From Mucilaginibacter gossypii (GTDB lineage Bacteria; Bacteroidota; Bacteroidia; Sphingobacteriales; Sphingobacteriaceae): a stretch of 64,000 bases of DNA. Numbering within the stretch: the first letter of the stretch is position 1; each line of letters begins with the position of its first letter. The notes under the pieces are model-generated. The model ran no database searches and was not told where the DNA came from. It was given only the letters and a program-made list of their open reading frames with translations. Positions 33,985 to 41,044 of the stretch are shown in pieces. Position numbers and translations under genes: made by a program. The stretch covers positions 1-64,000 of the forward strand of contig NZ_FNCG01000015.1 of NCBI RefSeq assembly GCF_900100945.1. The letters run 5' to 3'.

Positions 33985-34146
33985 AATTTCGGATTTGAGG
34001 ATTTCGATTTCGGATTTATCTGGTTTTAAATACCTTTAAATTCGGAATCGATTTTTTTTATAGGCAGATTTTGATCGCTGATCACAACACTTAACAAAAT
34101 CCGAAATCGAACCTCCGAAATTCGAAATAAAAACATCCGAAATCAA
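33985..34146. repeat. word-shuffled inverted repeat (TTCGGATTT family)
   Basis: TCGATTTCGGATTT (34004-34017) is exactly complementary to AAATCCGAAATCGA (34097-34110). Further copies of ATTTCGGATTT and TCCGAAAT occur at 33985-33996, 34035-34050, 34113-34122 and 34136-34143. The last copy ends at the ribH start codon. Confidence 0.7.
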
Positions 34147-34641
34147 ATGGCGACCCATCTTAAAAACCTTTCCGATTTTTCAAATACCGAAATACCATCA
34201 GCAGCACCGTACCGCTTCGGTATAGTTGTAGCCGAGTGGAATGCCGAAATTACCAATGCGCTTTACCAGGGTGCATACCAAAGCCTGATAAGCAATGGCG
34301 CACTGGCCGAAAACATTTTTTCATACCAGGTACCGGGCAGCTTTGAGCTTACATCGGGAGCAGATCTGTTATTAAAAAAAGGCAACCTTGACGCGGCAAT
34401 TTGCCTGGGATGTGTAATACAGGGCGAAACAAGGCATTTTGATTTTATTTGCGACGCGGTAGCAAACGGAGTAAGTAATGTTGCCATAAAGTACTCAAAA
34501 CCTGTTATATTTGGTGTATTAACTACTGATAATCAGCAACAGGCTATTGACAGGGCCGGCGGTAAGCATGGTAATAAAGGCGACGAAGCAGCTATCACAG
34601 CCATTAAAATGGCAGCCCTTGCTGAAACATTAAACAGTTAA
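34147..34641 (+). CDS. ribH: 6,7-dimethyl-8-ribityllumazine synthase
   Basis: The 164-residue enzyme makes the lumazine precursor of riboflavin. Family marks are FGIVVAEWN, VPGSFELTSGADLLL, CLGCVIQGETRHFDFIC (including the conserved catalytic His) and FGVLTTDNQQQAIDRAGGKHGNKG. Length is normal. Other rib genes are not nearby. No FMN riboswitch is seen upstream; that gap is filled by repeat words. Confidence 0.96.
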   Translation: MATHLKNLSDFSNTEIPSAAPYRFGIVVAEWNAEITNALYQGAYQSLISNGALAENIFSYQVPGSFELTSGADLLLKKGNLDAAICLGCVIQGETRHFDFICDAVANGVSNVAIKYSKPVIFGVLTTDNQQQAIDRAGGKHGNKGDEAAITAIKMAALAETLNS

Positions 34642-34672
34642 AACCCGTTAAAGCAATTAATTTTAGCTCAAC

Positions 34673-34783
34673 ATGAAAAAATTAGTTTACATAGCACTTA
34701 TAGCCGCGGCAGTTGCAACAGCATCATCCTGCTCAAATAAATTATGCCCGGCTTATGGTTCATATCCTAAAACAGGCCGTTAA
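34673..34783 (+). CDS. 36-residue small lipoprotein
   Basis: The ATG at 34673 opens a 37-codon frame whose product starts MKKLVYIALIAAAVATASSC, a textbook lipoprotein signal with the Cys at residue 20. The mature peptide is only about 17 residues (SNKLCPAYGSYPKTGR). It lies 31 bases after ribH and 87 bases before ytxJ, on the same strand. The clean signal sequence supports it as real; its role is unknown. Confidence 0.7.
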   Translation: MKKLVYIALIAAAVATASSCSNKLCPAYGSYPKTGR

Positions 34784-34870
34784 CAGTTAATTGTCATTTT
34801 TAAACCTGTTTAAACACACTACACAGTTTTTGTGTTATAATTACGTTATAGCATTTTAACTATTAATAAT

Positions 34871-35200
34871 ATGAACTGGATTTCGTTGGAGACGGCCGAT
34901 CAGCTAATGGCGATCAAACAACAAGAAGGATATAGCCTTATATTTAAACATAGCACGCGCTGCTCCATCAGCATGATGGCCAAAAGGCGTTTTGAGCTTG
35001 ACTGGGATAATCTTCCCGAAAATATGCCCCTTTACTTTCTAGACCTGATCAAATACCGTGACCTGTCAAACCAGGTAGCGCAATTGTTCGAGGTACACCA
35101 CGAATCGCCCCAACTGTTACTCATTAAAAATGGCGAATGCATTCTTGACCAATCTCACAGCGGCATCTCCGTTGATGAAACTTTAGAGGTGCTGAATTAG
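34871..35200 (+). CDS. ytxJ: bacillithiol-system redox protein YtxJ
   Basis: The 109-residue thioredoxin-fold protein matches the YtxJ family: FKHSTRCSISMMAKRRFE with a single active Cys at about residue 31, YFLDLIKYRDLSNQVAQLFEV and the cis-Pro HESPQLLLIKNG. YtxJ (BrxC) is a monothiol bacilliredoxin-type protein that removes bacillithiol from proteins. Its presence suggests the organism uses bacillithiol. It stands between ribH and lipA with its own leader. Confidence 0.9.
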   Translation: MNWISLETADQLMAIKQQEGYSLIFKHSTRCSISMMAKRRFELDWDNLPENMPLYFLDLIKYRDLSNQVAQLFEVHHESPQLLLIKNGECILDQSHSGISVDETLEVLN

Positions 35201-35204
35201 ATTT

Positions 35205-35323
35205 GATGACGATAGTCCATAGACCATGGTCGATGATTTCATCCTGGCGTATAGATATTCATCTTTTTTATCAAGAATATATCATATCTTCTATAGGCTA
35301 TGGACCATCGTCCATGGACTAAC
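35205..35323. repeat. word-shuffled inverted repeat (GTCCATAG / ACCATGGTC family)
   Basis: TAGTCCAT (35213-35220) is complementary to ATGGACTA (35314-35321), and GTCCATAG (35215-35222) to CTATGGAC (35298-35305). Further ACCATGGTC and GGACCATCGTCC words fill both arms. The order of the words is again not collinear. It lies between ytxJ and lipA. Confidence 0.7.
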
Positions 35324-35343
35324 AACTATAATCAGTTTTTAAC

Positions 35344-35351
35344 TACATTTG
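35344..35351 (+). promoter_or_regulatory. TAnnTTTG -7 element of lipA
   Basis: TACATTTG matches the consensus and ends four bases before the lipA ATG, so transcription should begin at about the start codon. Confidence 0.55.
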
Positions 35352-35355
35352 TACC

Positions 35356-36237
35356 ATGATTGAATTGCCGGTAGTTCCTGCTGTTAGCCAACCTGTACGT
35401 AAGCCTGATTGGCTTAGGGTTAAGCTTCCTACAGGAAAAGAATATGCTCACGTACGCAGCCTTGTTGATACCCATAAACTGCATACCATATGCGAAAGCG
35501 GTAACTGCCCTAATATGGGCGAGTGCTGGGGTGCCGGCACGGCCACTTTCATGATCCTTGGTAATATTTGCACCCGTTCGTGTTCATTTTGTGCAGTTGC
35601 AACCGGCAGGCCTTTAGCTGTTGATGTTGATGAGCCCAACCGCGTAGCAACTTCTGTAAAACTAATGCAGGTAAAACATTGCGTTATTACCTCTGTCGAT
35701 CGTGATGATTTGAAAGACGGCGGTTCCATTATCTGGGCCGAAACCATCAATGCCATTCGCCGTGAAAGCCCCGATACTACATTAGAAACCCTGCTGCCCG
35801 ATTTTAAAGGCAACTGGGATAACCTTGCCCGCGTTTTGGAAACCAGGCCCGAAGTTGTATCACACAACCTGGAAACTGTAAGGCGTCTTACCAAAGAAGT
35901 ACGGATCCAGGCAAAATATGACCGCAGTCTTGAAGCCCTGAAACATATTTCGGAAGCGGGTTTGCGTACAAAATCAGGCATTATGCTTGGCTTGGGCGAA
36001 ACCGAGGAGGACGTTTTAGAAGCAATGGATGATTTGCTGGCTGCAGGTGTTCATATACTTACACTGGGGCAGTATTTACAGCCTACACGTAACCATCATC
36101 CGGTGATTGACTGGATCCATCCCGATCAGTTTGCACGTTATAAGGAATTGGGTCTTCAAAAAGGGTTCAGGTATGTTGAAAGTGGGCCGCTGGTACGCTC
36201 ATCTTACCATGCAGAAAAACACTTGTTTGAAATGTGA
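35356..36237 (+). CDS. lipA: lipoyl synthase
   Basis: The 293-residue radical-SAM enzyme inserts two sulfurs into octanoyl groups of lipoyl domains. The auxiliary cluster motif has Cys 46, 51 and 57 (CESGNCPNMGEC), and the radical-SAM cluster has Cys 72, 76 and 79 (CTRSCSFC). The C-terminal RSSY motif occurs as VRSSYHAEKH. It is full length. The partner lipB is not in the window. The sigma-factor gene follows by about 25 bases. Confidence 0.97.
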   Translation: MIELPVVPAVSQPVRKPDWLRVKLPTGKEYAHVRSLVDTHKLHTICESGNCPNMGECWGAGTATFMILGNICTRSCSFCAVATGRPLAVDVDEPNRVATSVKLMQVKHCVITSVDRDDLKDGGSIIWAETINAIRRESPDTTLETLLPDFKGNWDNLARVLETRPEVVSHNLETVRRLTKEVRIQAKYDRSLEALKHISEAGLRTKSGIMLGLGETEEDVLEAMDDLLAAGVHILTLGQYLQPTRNHHPVIDWIHPDQFARYKELGLQKGFRYVESGPLVRSSYHAEKHLFEM

Positions 36238-36261
36238 TAATTCCTTTATATCTTCATCGGG

Positions 36262-36813
36262 TTGAGTAAGAAACGAAAAATATCGATGTCAGAAGAAGAA
36301 CTGGTGTTGTCATTACGGCACCGGGAAAAAATTGCCGTCGAAGCTTTATATGATATGTATTCGGCCTCGTTATTCGGGGTTATATCACGCATTATAAATG
36401 ACACCGCTATAGCCGAAGATGTTTTACAGGAAACTTTTGTAAAAATCTGGCATTCCTTTTCAAGCTACAGTACGGAAAAAGGCCGTTTATTTACCTGGAT
36501 GGTTAATATCGCGCGCAACCTTGCAATTGATAAGACCAGATCGAAAGATTTTAAGAATCAGAATAAAAACCAGGATATTGAAAATAACGTAACTTTCATT
36601 GACGAGCAACGAAACACGGTTTACAAACCTGAGTTAATGGGGGTTAAAAATTTAGTGCAAACACTAAAACCTGAGCAAAGACTGATCATCGAGCTGGTTT
36701 ATTTTAAAGGCTATACCCATGTGGAAGCTGCCGAAGAATTGGGCATTCCGTTGGGTACCATTAAAACCCGGTTAAGAATGGCTATCCAGGAACTCAGAAA
36801 ACATTTTAATTGA
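36262..36813 (+). CDS. RNA polymerase sigma-70 family factor (ECF type, SigK-like)
   Basis: The 183-residue protein has sigma region 2 (ALYDMYSASLFGVISRIINDTAIAEDVLQETFVKIW) and region 4 (LKPEQRLIIELVYFKGYTHVEAAEELGIPLGTIKTRLRMAIQEL, given here as landmarks spread over about residues 130-178). The start is either TTG 36262 or ATG 36286 (MSEEELV); neither has a clear ribosome site. The anti-sigma gene starts one base after the stop, so the pair forms a regulatory module. Confidence 0.92.
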   Translation: MSKKRKISMSEEELVLSLRHREKIAVEALYDMYSASLFGVISRIINDTAIAEDVLQETFVKIWHSFSSYSTEKGRLFTWMVNIARNLAIDKTRSKDFKNQNKNQDIENNVTFIDEQRNTVYKPELMGVKNLVQTLKPEQRLIIELVYFKGYTHVEAAEELGIPLGTIKTRLRMAIQELRKHFN

Positions 36814-36814
36814 A

Positions 36815-37642
36815 GTGGAAGATTTAAAAGCATATATTGAAACAGGGATACTGGAGCTTTACGTATTAGGGGATGTTACCCCTGCCGAAAAGCTACAGGT
36901 TGAAGAACTGGCTTCAAAGCACCCTGCTATTAAGGCAGAGCTTGCCGAAATTGAACGCTCAATGGAATTGTATGCCGGAGAAAACGCGATTGAACCATCT
37001 GAATATTTACGTAGCCGCGTATTGGGAAGTTTACTAACTAATTTTGGCGACGATAATGACTTTCCTACACAAACCCATACAGAACGGGAAAGCGTTGTGG
37101 TTACACGGCCCTATAAAGAAAAAGAAATTAATTTTTATAAATACGCATTTGCCGCATGCCTTGTTTTATTGTTAGCAAGCGCAGCGGCTTTGTATAACCT
37201 TTACAACCGCCTTAATGATACCAATACCCGGCTAAATGCCATGCAGTTGCAAAACCAGCATTTTAGCACCACGGTTAGCGCCAAGGATAGCGAGCTGAAC
37301 CTTTTAAGGGATACGTCATTTAAACTGATCCGTCTGAAAGGGACAGAAAAATCGTCTGAGTCGGTGATGACCGTAGCCTTTAGCCCATCCAAACAAAAAG
37401 TGGTGATTGACATGGAAGGCCTTAAATTGCCTGCAAATGACCAAGCGCATCAATACCAGCTTTGGGCACTGGTGGCCGGCAAACCTGTTGATTTGGGTGT
37501 ATTTGACGCCACAGCAGATTCAAGCGGATTCAAAAACATGAAAGCGATAGCCTCGGCAGATGCCTTCGCGGTAACGCTTGAGCCAAGAGGCGGTAGTGAA
37601 AGTCCAACACTATCACAAATGGTGGTAATGGGTAAATATTAA
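36815..37642 (+). CDS. anti-sigma factor, RskA/anti-SigK type
   Basis: The 275-residue membrane protein starts with GTG at 36815. It has a cytoplasmic helical sigma-binding part (YIETGILELYVLGDVTPAEKLQVEELA near residue 5), one transmembrane helix (about residues 109-128, YKYAFAACLVLLLASAAALY) and a periplasmic RskA domain (about 170-275, VVIDMEGLKLPANDQAHQYQLWALVAGKPVDLGVF). It should hold the adjacent sigma factor until an envelope signal triggers cleavage. A strong terminator follows. Confidence 0.92.
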   Translation: MEDLKAYIETGILELYVLGDVTPAEKLQVEELASKHPAIKAELAEIERSMELYAGENAIEPSEYLRSRVLGSLLTNFGDDNDFPTQTHTERESVVVTRPYKEKEINFYKYAFAACLVLLLASAAALYNLYNRLNDTNTRLNAMQLQNQHFSTTVSAKDSELNLLRDTSFKLIRLKGTEKSSESVMTVAFSPSKQKVVIDMEGLKLPANDQAHQYQLWALVAGKPVDLGVFDATADSSGFKNMKAIASADAFAVTLEPRGGSESPTLSQMVVMGKY

Positions 37643-37676
37643 AGCGAAAACGATCTCCCAGGGCTTAATAATGATT

Positions 37677-37723
37677 AAAAGCTTACATTTTTTCGGATTT
37701 ATTCCGAAATGATGTAAGCTTTT
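37677..37723 (+). terminator. terminator of the sigma/anti-sigma operon
   Basis: AAAAGCTTACAT (37677-37688) pairs with ATGTAAGCTTTT (37712-37723), with an inner TCGG/CCGA pairing, followed by a T-rich run. Confidence 0.85.
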
Positions 37724-37988
37724 CGATTTTTATACGTTAATTACTTGTATTTTGTGTAAACCTAAACTACACTGGGTTAATAATTTAACATTTTTTTAAC
37801 GAAAACCAAAACCAATTATTAGTTTTTTTGTAACTAATAGGAACGTGTAAACGTCTTATGATTAGTTAGGACATAAACGAGAAACAGTGAACCTGATAAC
37901 CCTAACCCCCAGATTTGAGTATTTAGTTCTTTATAAGATCAGTTAATAGTTAATTAAAACGGCTGTATGATACTTGCAGCCGTTTTTT
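37724..37988 (+). ncRNA. possible small RNA between two plus-strand terminators
   Basis: No ORF is present, yet a second plus-strand terminator stands at 37956-37988 with no gene between it and the previous one. The stretch includes TATTTTG (37747-37753), an incomplete promoter match, an AT stem TTATTAGTT...AACTAATA near 37817-37842, and CCCTAACCCCC near 37900. An orphan transcript of roughly 150 to 230 bases is an inference. Confidence 0.3.
37956..37988 (+). terminator. rho-independent terminator, stronger on the plus strand
   Basis: AAAACGGCTG (37956-37965) pairs with CAGCCGTTTT, followed by further T residues on the plus strand. On the minus strand it would end the nnr transcript. Confidence 0.85.
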
Positions 37989-39493
37989 TATGCCCTTAAC
38001 TTTGCCATGGTAACGGGCAATTGCGCAATGAGCTTACCGGGCAAAACTACATGCATCCGGTTTGGCAATGCAAGTTCATCGCCGGCCTTACCGTGAATAT
38101 AGGCACCAATGATGCAGGCTTGATCCGGCGGATGCTTTTGCCCAAGCAAAGCAGCTATTACGCCGGTAAGTACATCGCCCATACCTCCGCTTGCCATAGC
38201 AGCATTTCCTGATGAGTTAAAATATACTTTGCCATTGGGTGCTGCGATAATGGTATAATCATTTTTCAACAGGATACACAGGTTTAACTCCTTTGCCTTT
38301 TTTATAGCGGTTTGCAGCCGTTGCCACCAACTGGTATGTTCACCAAAAAGCCTGTCAAACTCTTTCATGTGCGGGGTTAAGATGCTCCCCGCAGGTAGCT
38401 GGGTTAATAATGCCTTATTTTCTGCAAGCAGGTTCAATGCGTCGGCATCAATAACCAGCGGTTGTTTATAGTTTTTGATGATTGCTTTTAATAATGTTAA
38501 GGCCTCGGCATCCTTGCCTAAACCAGGCCCCACAGCTATCGAACTAAATTTATCCCAATCAATATAAGGTTGCTCATCACCATTCCTGACTATGGCCATA
38601 ATTTCGGGCTGATAACTGTTTAGTGCGGTTAAGCCACTTTCGGGGATACAGGCAGTCGTCAGGCCGGCACCTGCGTGTGCTGCAGCTGATGAGCTTAATA
38701 GCGCCGCTCCCATGGTTTTTGCCTGCCCTGCAATAATCAGCACATGACCAAATGTGCCTTTATTGCTGAAACGACGACGTGGTTTTAGTATTTGTCTCAC
38801 ATCTTTTTCTTCAACAAGCTGATACGGTGAACTTAACGACTGGATAAACTTTTCATCTATGCCAATATTCACAGCTTCCCAGCAATTGATATAAGGTGCC
38901 GATTCCGGTAACAGGAAATTGATTTTAGGCTGCTGAAAAGTAATTACAAGGTCGGCTTCTATAGCAATAGTATCCCTGACTACTTCCCCTTCCGAAAAAA
39001 AACCTGTGGGTACATCGACTGCAACAACTGTTCGGCCCAAATCATTAATGAACTTAACAAGCCGTTCATAATCGCCGGTGAGCGGTTTGTTCAAGCCGCT
39101 GCCGAGCAGGGCGTCAATAATTACCGGGCTGCTATCCGCCGGGATCTCTTCATCCTTGGCAAGTTCTTTTATAGATACGCAAGTTTGTTTTAGCCTTTCA
39201 AAATTGATGTTAAAATCCACCGATGCCTTATCAGAAAATCGGGCTATTACAACGTTGAGCCTATTATAATGATGGTCACATAAAATACGCGCAATGGCAA
39301 GCCCGTCGCCGCCGTTATTCCCTGTACCACAGTAAAAAGTTATCGGCTCGTTTTTATCGGGGAAACGGTTAACGAACCAACCCACAAAAGCTTTTGAGGC
39401 GCGTTCCATCAAATCAATAGAAGCAACAGGTTCATTAGCGATAGTATAAGCATCGCCCTCGCGAATTTGTTCGGCAATTAATAAAGGAAGCAT
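37988..39493 (-). CDS. nnr: bifunctional NAD(P)H-hydrate epimerase / ADP-dependent dehydratase
   Basis: The 501-residue fusion repairs hydrated NADH and NADPH. The N-terminal NnrE part (about 1-210) shows FYCGTGNNGGDGLAIAR, DALLGSGLNKPL and VAVDVPTGF. The C-terminal NnrD part (about 225-500) shows KGTFGHVLIIAG, VGPGLGKD, VIDADALNLL, LTPHMKEFDRL and SGGMGDVLTGVIAALLGQ. It is single-gene and divergent from oxyR. Confidence 0.96.
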   Translation of the reverse strand: MLPLLIAEQIREGDAYTIANEPVASIDLMERASKAFVGWFVNRFPDKNEPITFYCGTGNNGGDGLAIARILCDHHYNRLNVVIARFSDKASVDFNINFERLKQTCVSIKELAKDEEIPADSSPVIIDALLGSGLNKPLTGDYERLVKFINDLGRTVVAVDVPTGFFSEGEVVRDTIAIEADLVITFQQPKINFLLPESAPYINCWEAVNIGIDEKFIQSLSSPYQLVEEKDVRQILKPRRRFSNKGTFGHVLIIAGQAKTMGAALLSSSAAAHAGAGLTTACIPESGLTALNSYQPEIMAIVRNGDEQPYIDWDKFSSIAVGPGLGKDAEALTLLKAIIKNYKQPLVIDADALNLLAENKALLTQLPAGSILTPHMKEFDRLFGEHTSWWQRLQTAIKKAKELNLCILLKNDYTIIAAPNGKVYFNSSGNAAMASGGMGDVLTGVIAALLGQKHPPDQACIIGAYIHGKAGDELALPNRMHVVLPGKLIAQLPVTMAKLRA

Positions 39494-39796
39494 ATATCCT
39501 AAAGTAAGGATTTAATGGTTTTGTTTTAAGAGAAATTATTGGCAGATCAACCGAACTGCACAACAAATAATAATATCCAAAAATCCGGCAGAAAAATTTA
39601 TTTTAACAGACGGACAGGCAAGCTGTTTTACAATATTTAAGCGGTCGTTTCACGGGACTTTAGTTTGTTAGAAATACCGGTATTTAACCTTCTTCTTTGT
39701 TTTCATATTAGTTGCTTTTATAATCCAGCCCTTGCGAAATATTTGAATAGATAAAATCAATATTTATTACCTTTACATAGCATTTATCTATATTAC
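39494..39796. other. nnr/oxyR divergent intergenic region
   Basis: The 303 bases contain no gene. They hold the divergent promoters and, at the oxyR end, the OxyR-like sites described separately. The rest is AT-rich without repeats that stand out. Confidence 0.5.
39747..39791 (+). promoter_or_regulatory. candidate OxyR autoregulatory sites
   Basis: ATAGCATTTATCTAT (39777-39791) fits the OxyR motif ATAG-N7-CTAT exactly in both arms. A weaker copy, ATAG-N7-CAAT, is at 39747-39761, and ATAGATAAA/TTTATCTAT also form a 9-base inverted repeat (39747-39755, 39783-39791). The strong site ends five bases before the oxyR ATG, as expected for autorepression by a LysR-type protein. Confidence 0.6.
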
Positions 39797-40732
39797 ATGA
39801 CTATCACACAACTGGAGTATATTGTGGCTGTTGATACCTATCGCAGCTTTGTTTTGGCAGCCGAGAAATGTTTTGTTACCCAACCAACATTAAGCATGCA
39901 GGTACAAAAACTGGAGGACACGCTTGGCGTTAAGATCTTCGACCGCAGCAAACAGCCCGTTGTGCCTACCGAAATAGGGATTGAAATAATTACCCAGGCA
40001 CGTGTAATGCTGTCTGAGAGCGAAAAGATCAAAGAAATTATATCCGACAGGCAAAAGGAACTTTCGGGCGAATTACGGGTAGGCATCATCCCTACCGTTT
40101 CGCCCTATATATTACCTAAAATCATCCATGGCTTTATTGAAAAATATCCACAGGTAAAATTGATTGTATGGGAACAAACTACCGAAGAGATCATTCAACA
40201 GCTAAAACTCGGTATGCTTGACTGCGGCATCCTTTCTACCCCGCTTCATGAAAACAACCTTACCGAAATCCCTGTATTTTATGAAAATTTTGTAGCCTAT
40301 GTATCCAAAAACAGCAAACTTTCTAAAAAGAAGAATATTGTGCCGGATGATATAGATATGGAGGAGATCTGGATCCTGAACGAAGGCCATTGTATGCGCG
40401 AGCAGGTTTTGAATATTTGCCAGCGACGGAAATCAACCCGTGGCTTTCAGCATTTTGAATACAATACCGGCAGCGTTGAAACCCTAAAACGCATGGTCGA
40501 CCAAAATAACGGGGCTACCATCCTCCCCGAGTTGGCCCTGTCTGAGCTTAGCGAAAAACAGCTGGATAAGGTGCGGTATTTTAAATCGCCCGAACCCGCC
40601 CGTGAGGTAAGCATTGTGATACAACGTAACTTTTTAAAACGCCGCATGATTGAAGCGCTGAAAGCTGAAATCCTGGAATTTGTGCCAAAGCGGATGAAAA
40701 GCAAAAAGAAAAAGGAAGTGATGGATATTTAG
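39797..40732 (+). CDS. oxyR: hydrogen-peroxide-sensing LysR regulator OxyR
   Basis: The 311-residue regulator has an N-terminal winged HTH (residues 1-60, QLEYIVAVDTYRSFVLAAEKC and TQPTLSMQVQKLE). Its effector domain carries the redox pair Cys199 and Cys208 in GHCMREQVLNICQ; both spacing and numbering equal those of E. coli OxyR. Oxidation by peroxide forms the disulfide and activates transcription. The C-terminus is Lys-rich. Its gene precedes two siderophore-receptor genes, consistent with joint control of iron and oxidative stress, and candidate OxyR sites overlap its own start region. Confidence 0.95.
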   Translation: MTITQLEYIVAVDTYRSFVLAAEKCFVTQPTLSMQVQKLEDTLGVKIFDRSKQPVVPTEIGIEIITQARVMLSESEKIKEIISDRQKELSGELRVGIIPTVSPYILPKIIHGFIEKYPQVKLIVWEQTTEEIIQQLKLGMLDCGILSTPLHENNLTEIPVFYENFVAYVSKNSKLSKKKNIVPDDIDMEEIWILNEGHCMREQVLNICQRRKSTRGFQHFEYNTGSVETLKRMVDQNNGATILPELALSELSEKQLDKVRYFKSPEPAREVSIVIQRNFLKRRMIEALKAEILEFVPKRMKSKKKKEVMDI

Positions 40733-40749
40733 TAATTGCTTATCTATCT

Positions 40750-40787
40750 ACCAGACTCACGAAGTTTGGGGGACTTCGCAAGGCTTC
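40750..40787. repeat. intergenic hairpin repeat, copy 2 (CCAGACTCACGAAG family)
   Basis: The sequence from CCAGACTCACGAAG to GACTTCGCAAGGCTTC matches copy 1 at 25627-25665 with a few changes, and still forms ACGAAGT/ACTTCG pairing. It follows the oxyR stop. Confidence 0.65.
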
Positions 40788-40968
40788 ATTAGATGATGAC
40801 AGCCTTCAGGATTATGGAAGGAACCCGTTTACATGATTCTTAAATTTAACTACTCTTTTTCTGAATAATTTCGGTGGTATTGCTTTGACAATCCCTTACC
40901 GGATTAGCAATTTTCCATTCTTATATCCACAAGCATCTGAACAACAGTACATTAAGTGTACTATTTAG

Positions 40969-41041
40969 ATTTATTATAAATAATTTGCATTATAACACCC
41001 GCCTGACTACTTTTGCGCTATTATTTATATTTAGTCTAAAT
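40969..41041 (+). promoter_or_regulatory. paired 13-base palindromes before the first siderophore receptor
   Basis: ATTTATTATAAAT (40969-40981) and ATTTAGTCTAAAT (41029-41041) are perfect odd palindromes of one pattern, ATTTA-N3-TAAAT, with centres exactly 60 bases apart. The second ends three bases before the ATG. They look like operator sites for an iron-type repressor such as Fur; the protein is not identified. Confidence 0.5.
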
Positions 41042-41044
41042 AAA

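Noticed and set aside
33981..34146. FMN riboswitch upstream of ribH
   Set aside because: The gap consists of repeated TTCGGATTT words and lacks the conserved FMN-aptamer segments.
35448..35981. 177-codon open frame antisense to lipA
   Set aside because: It lies wholly inside a conserved, full-length lipA and its translation has no recognisable domain.
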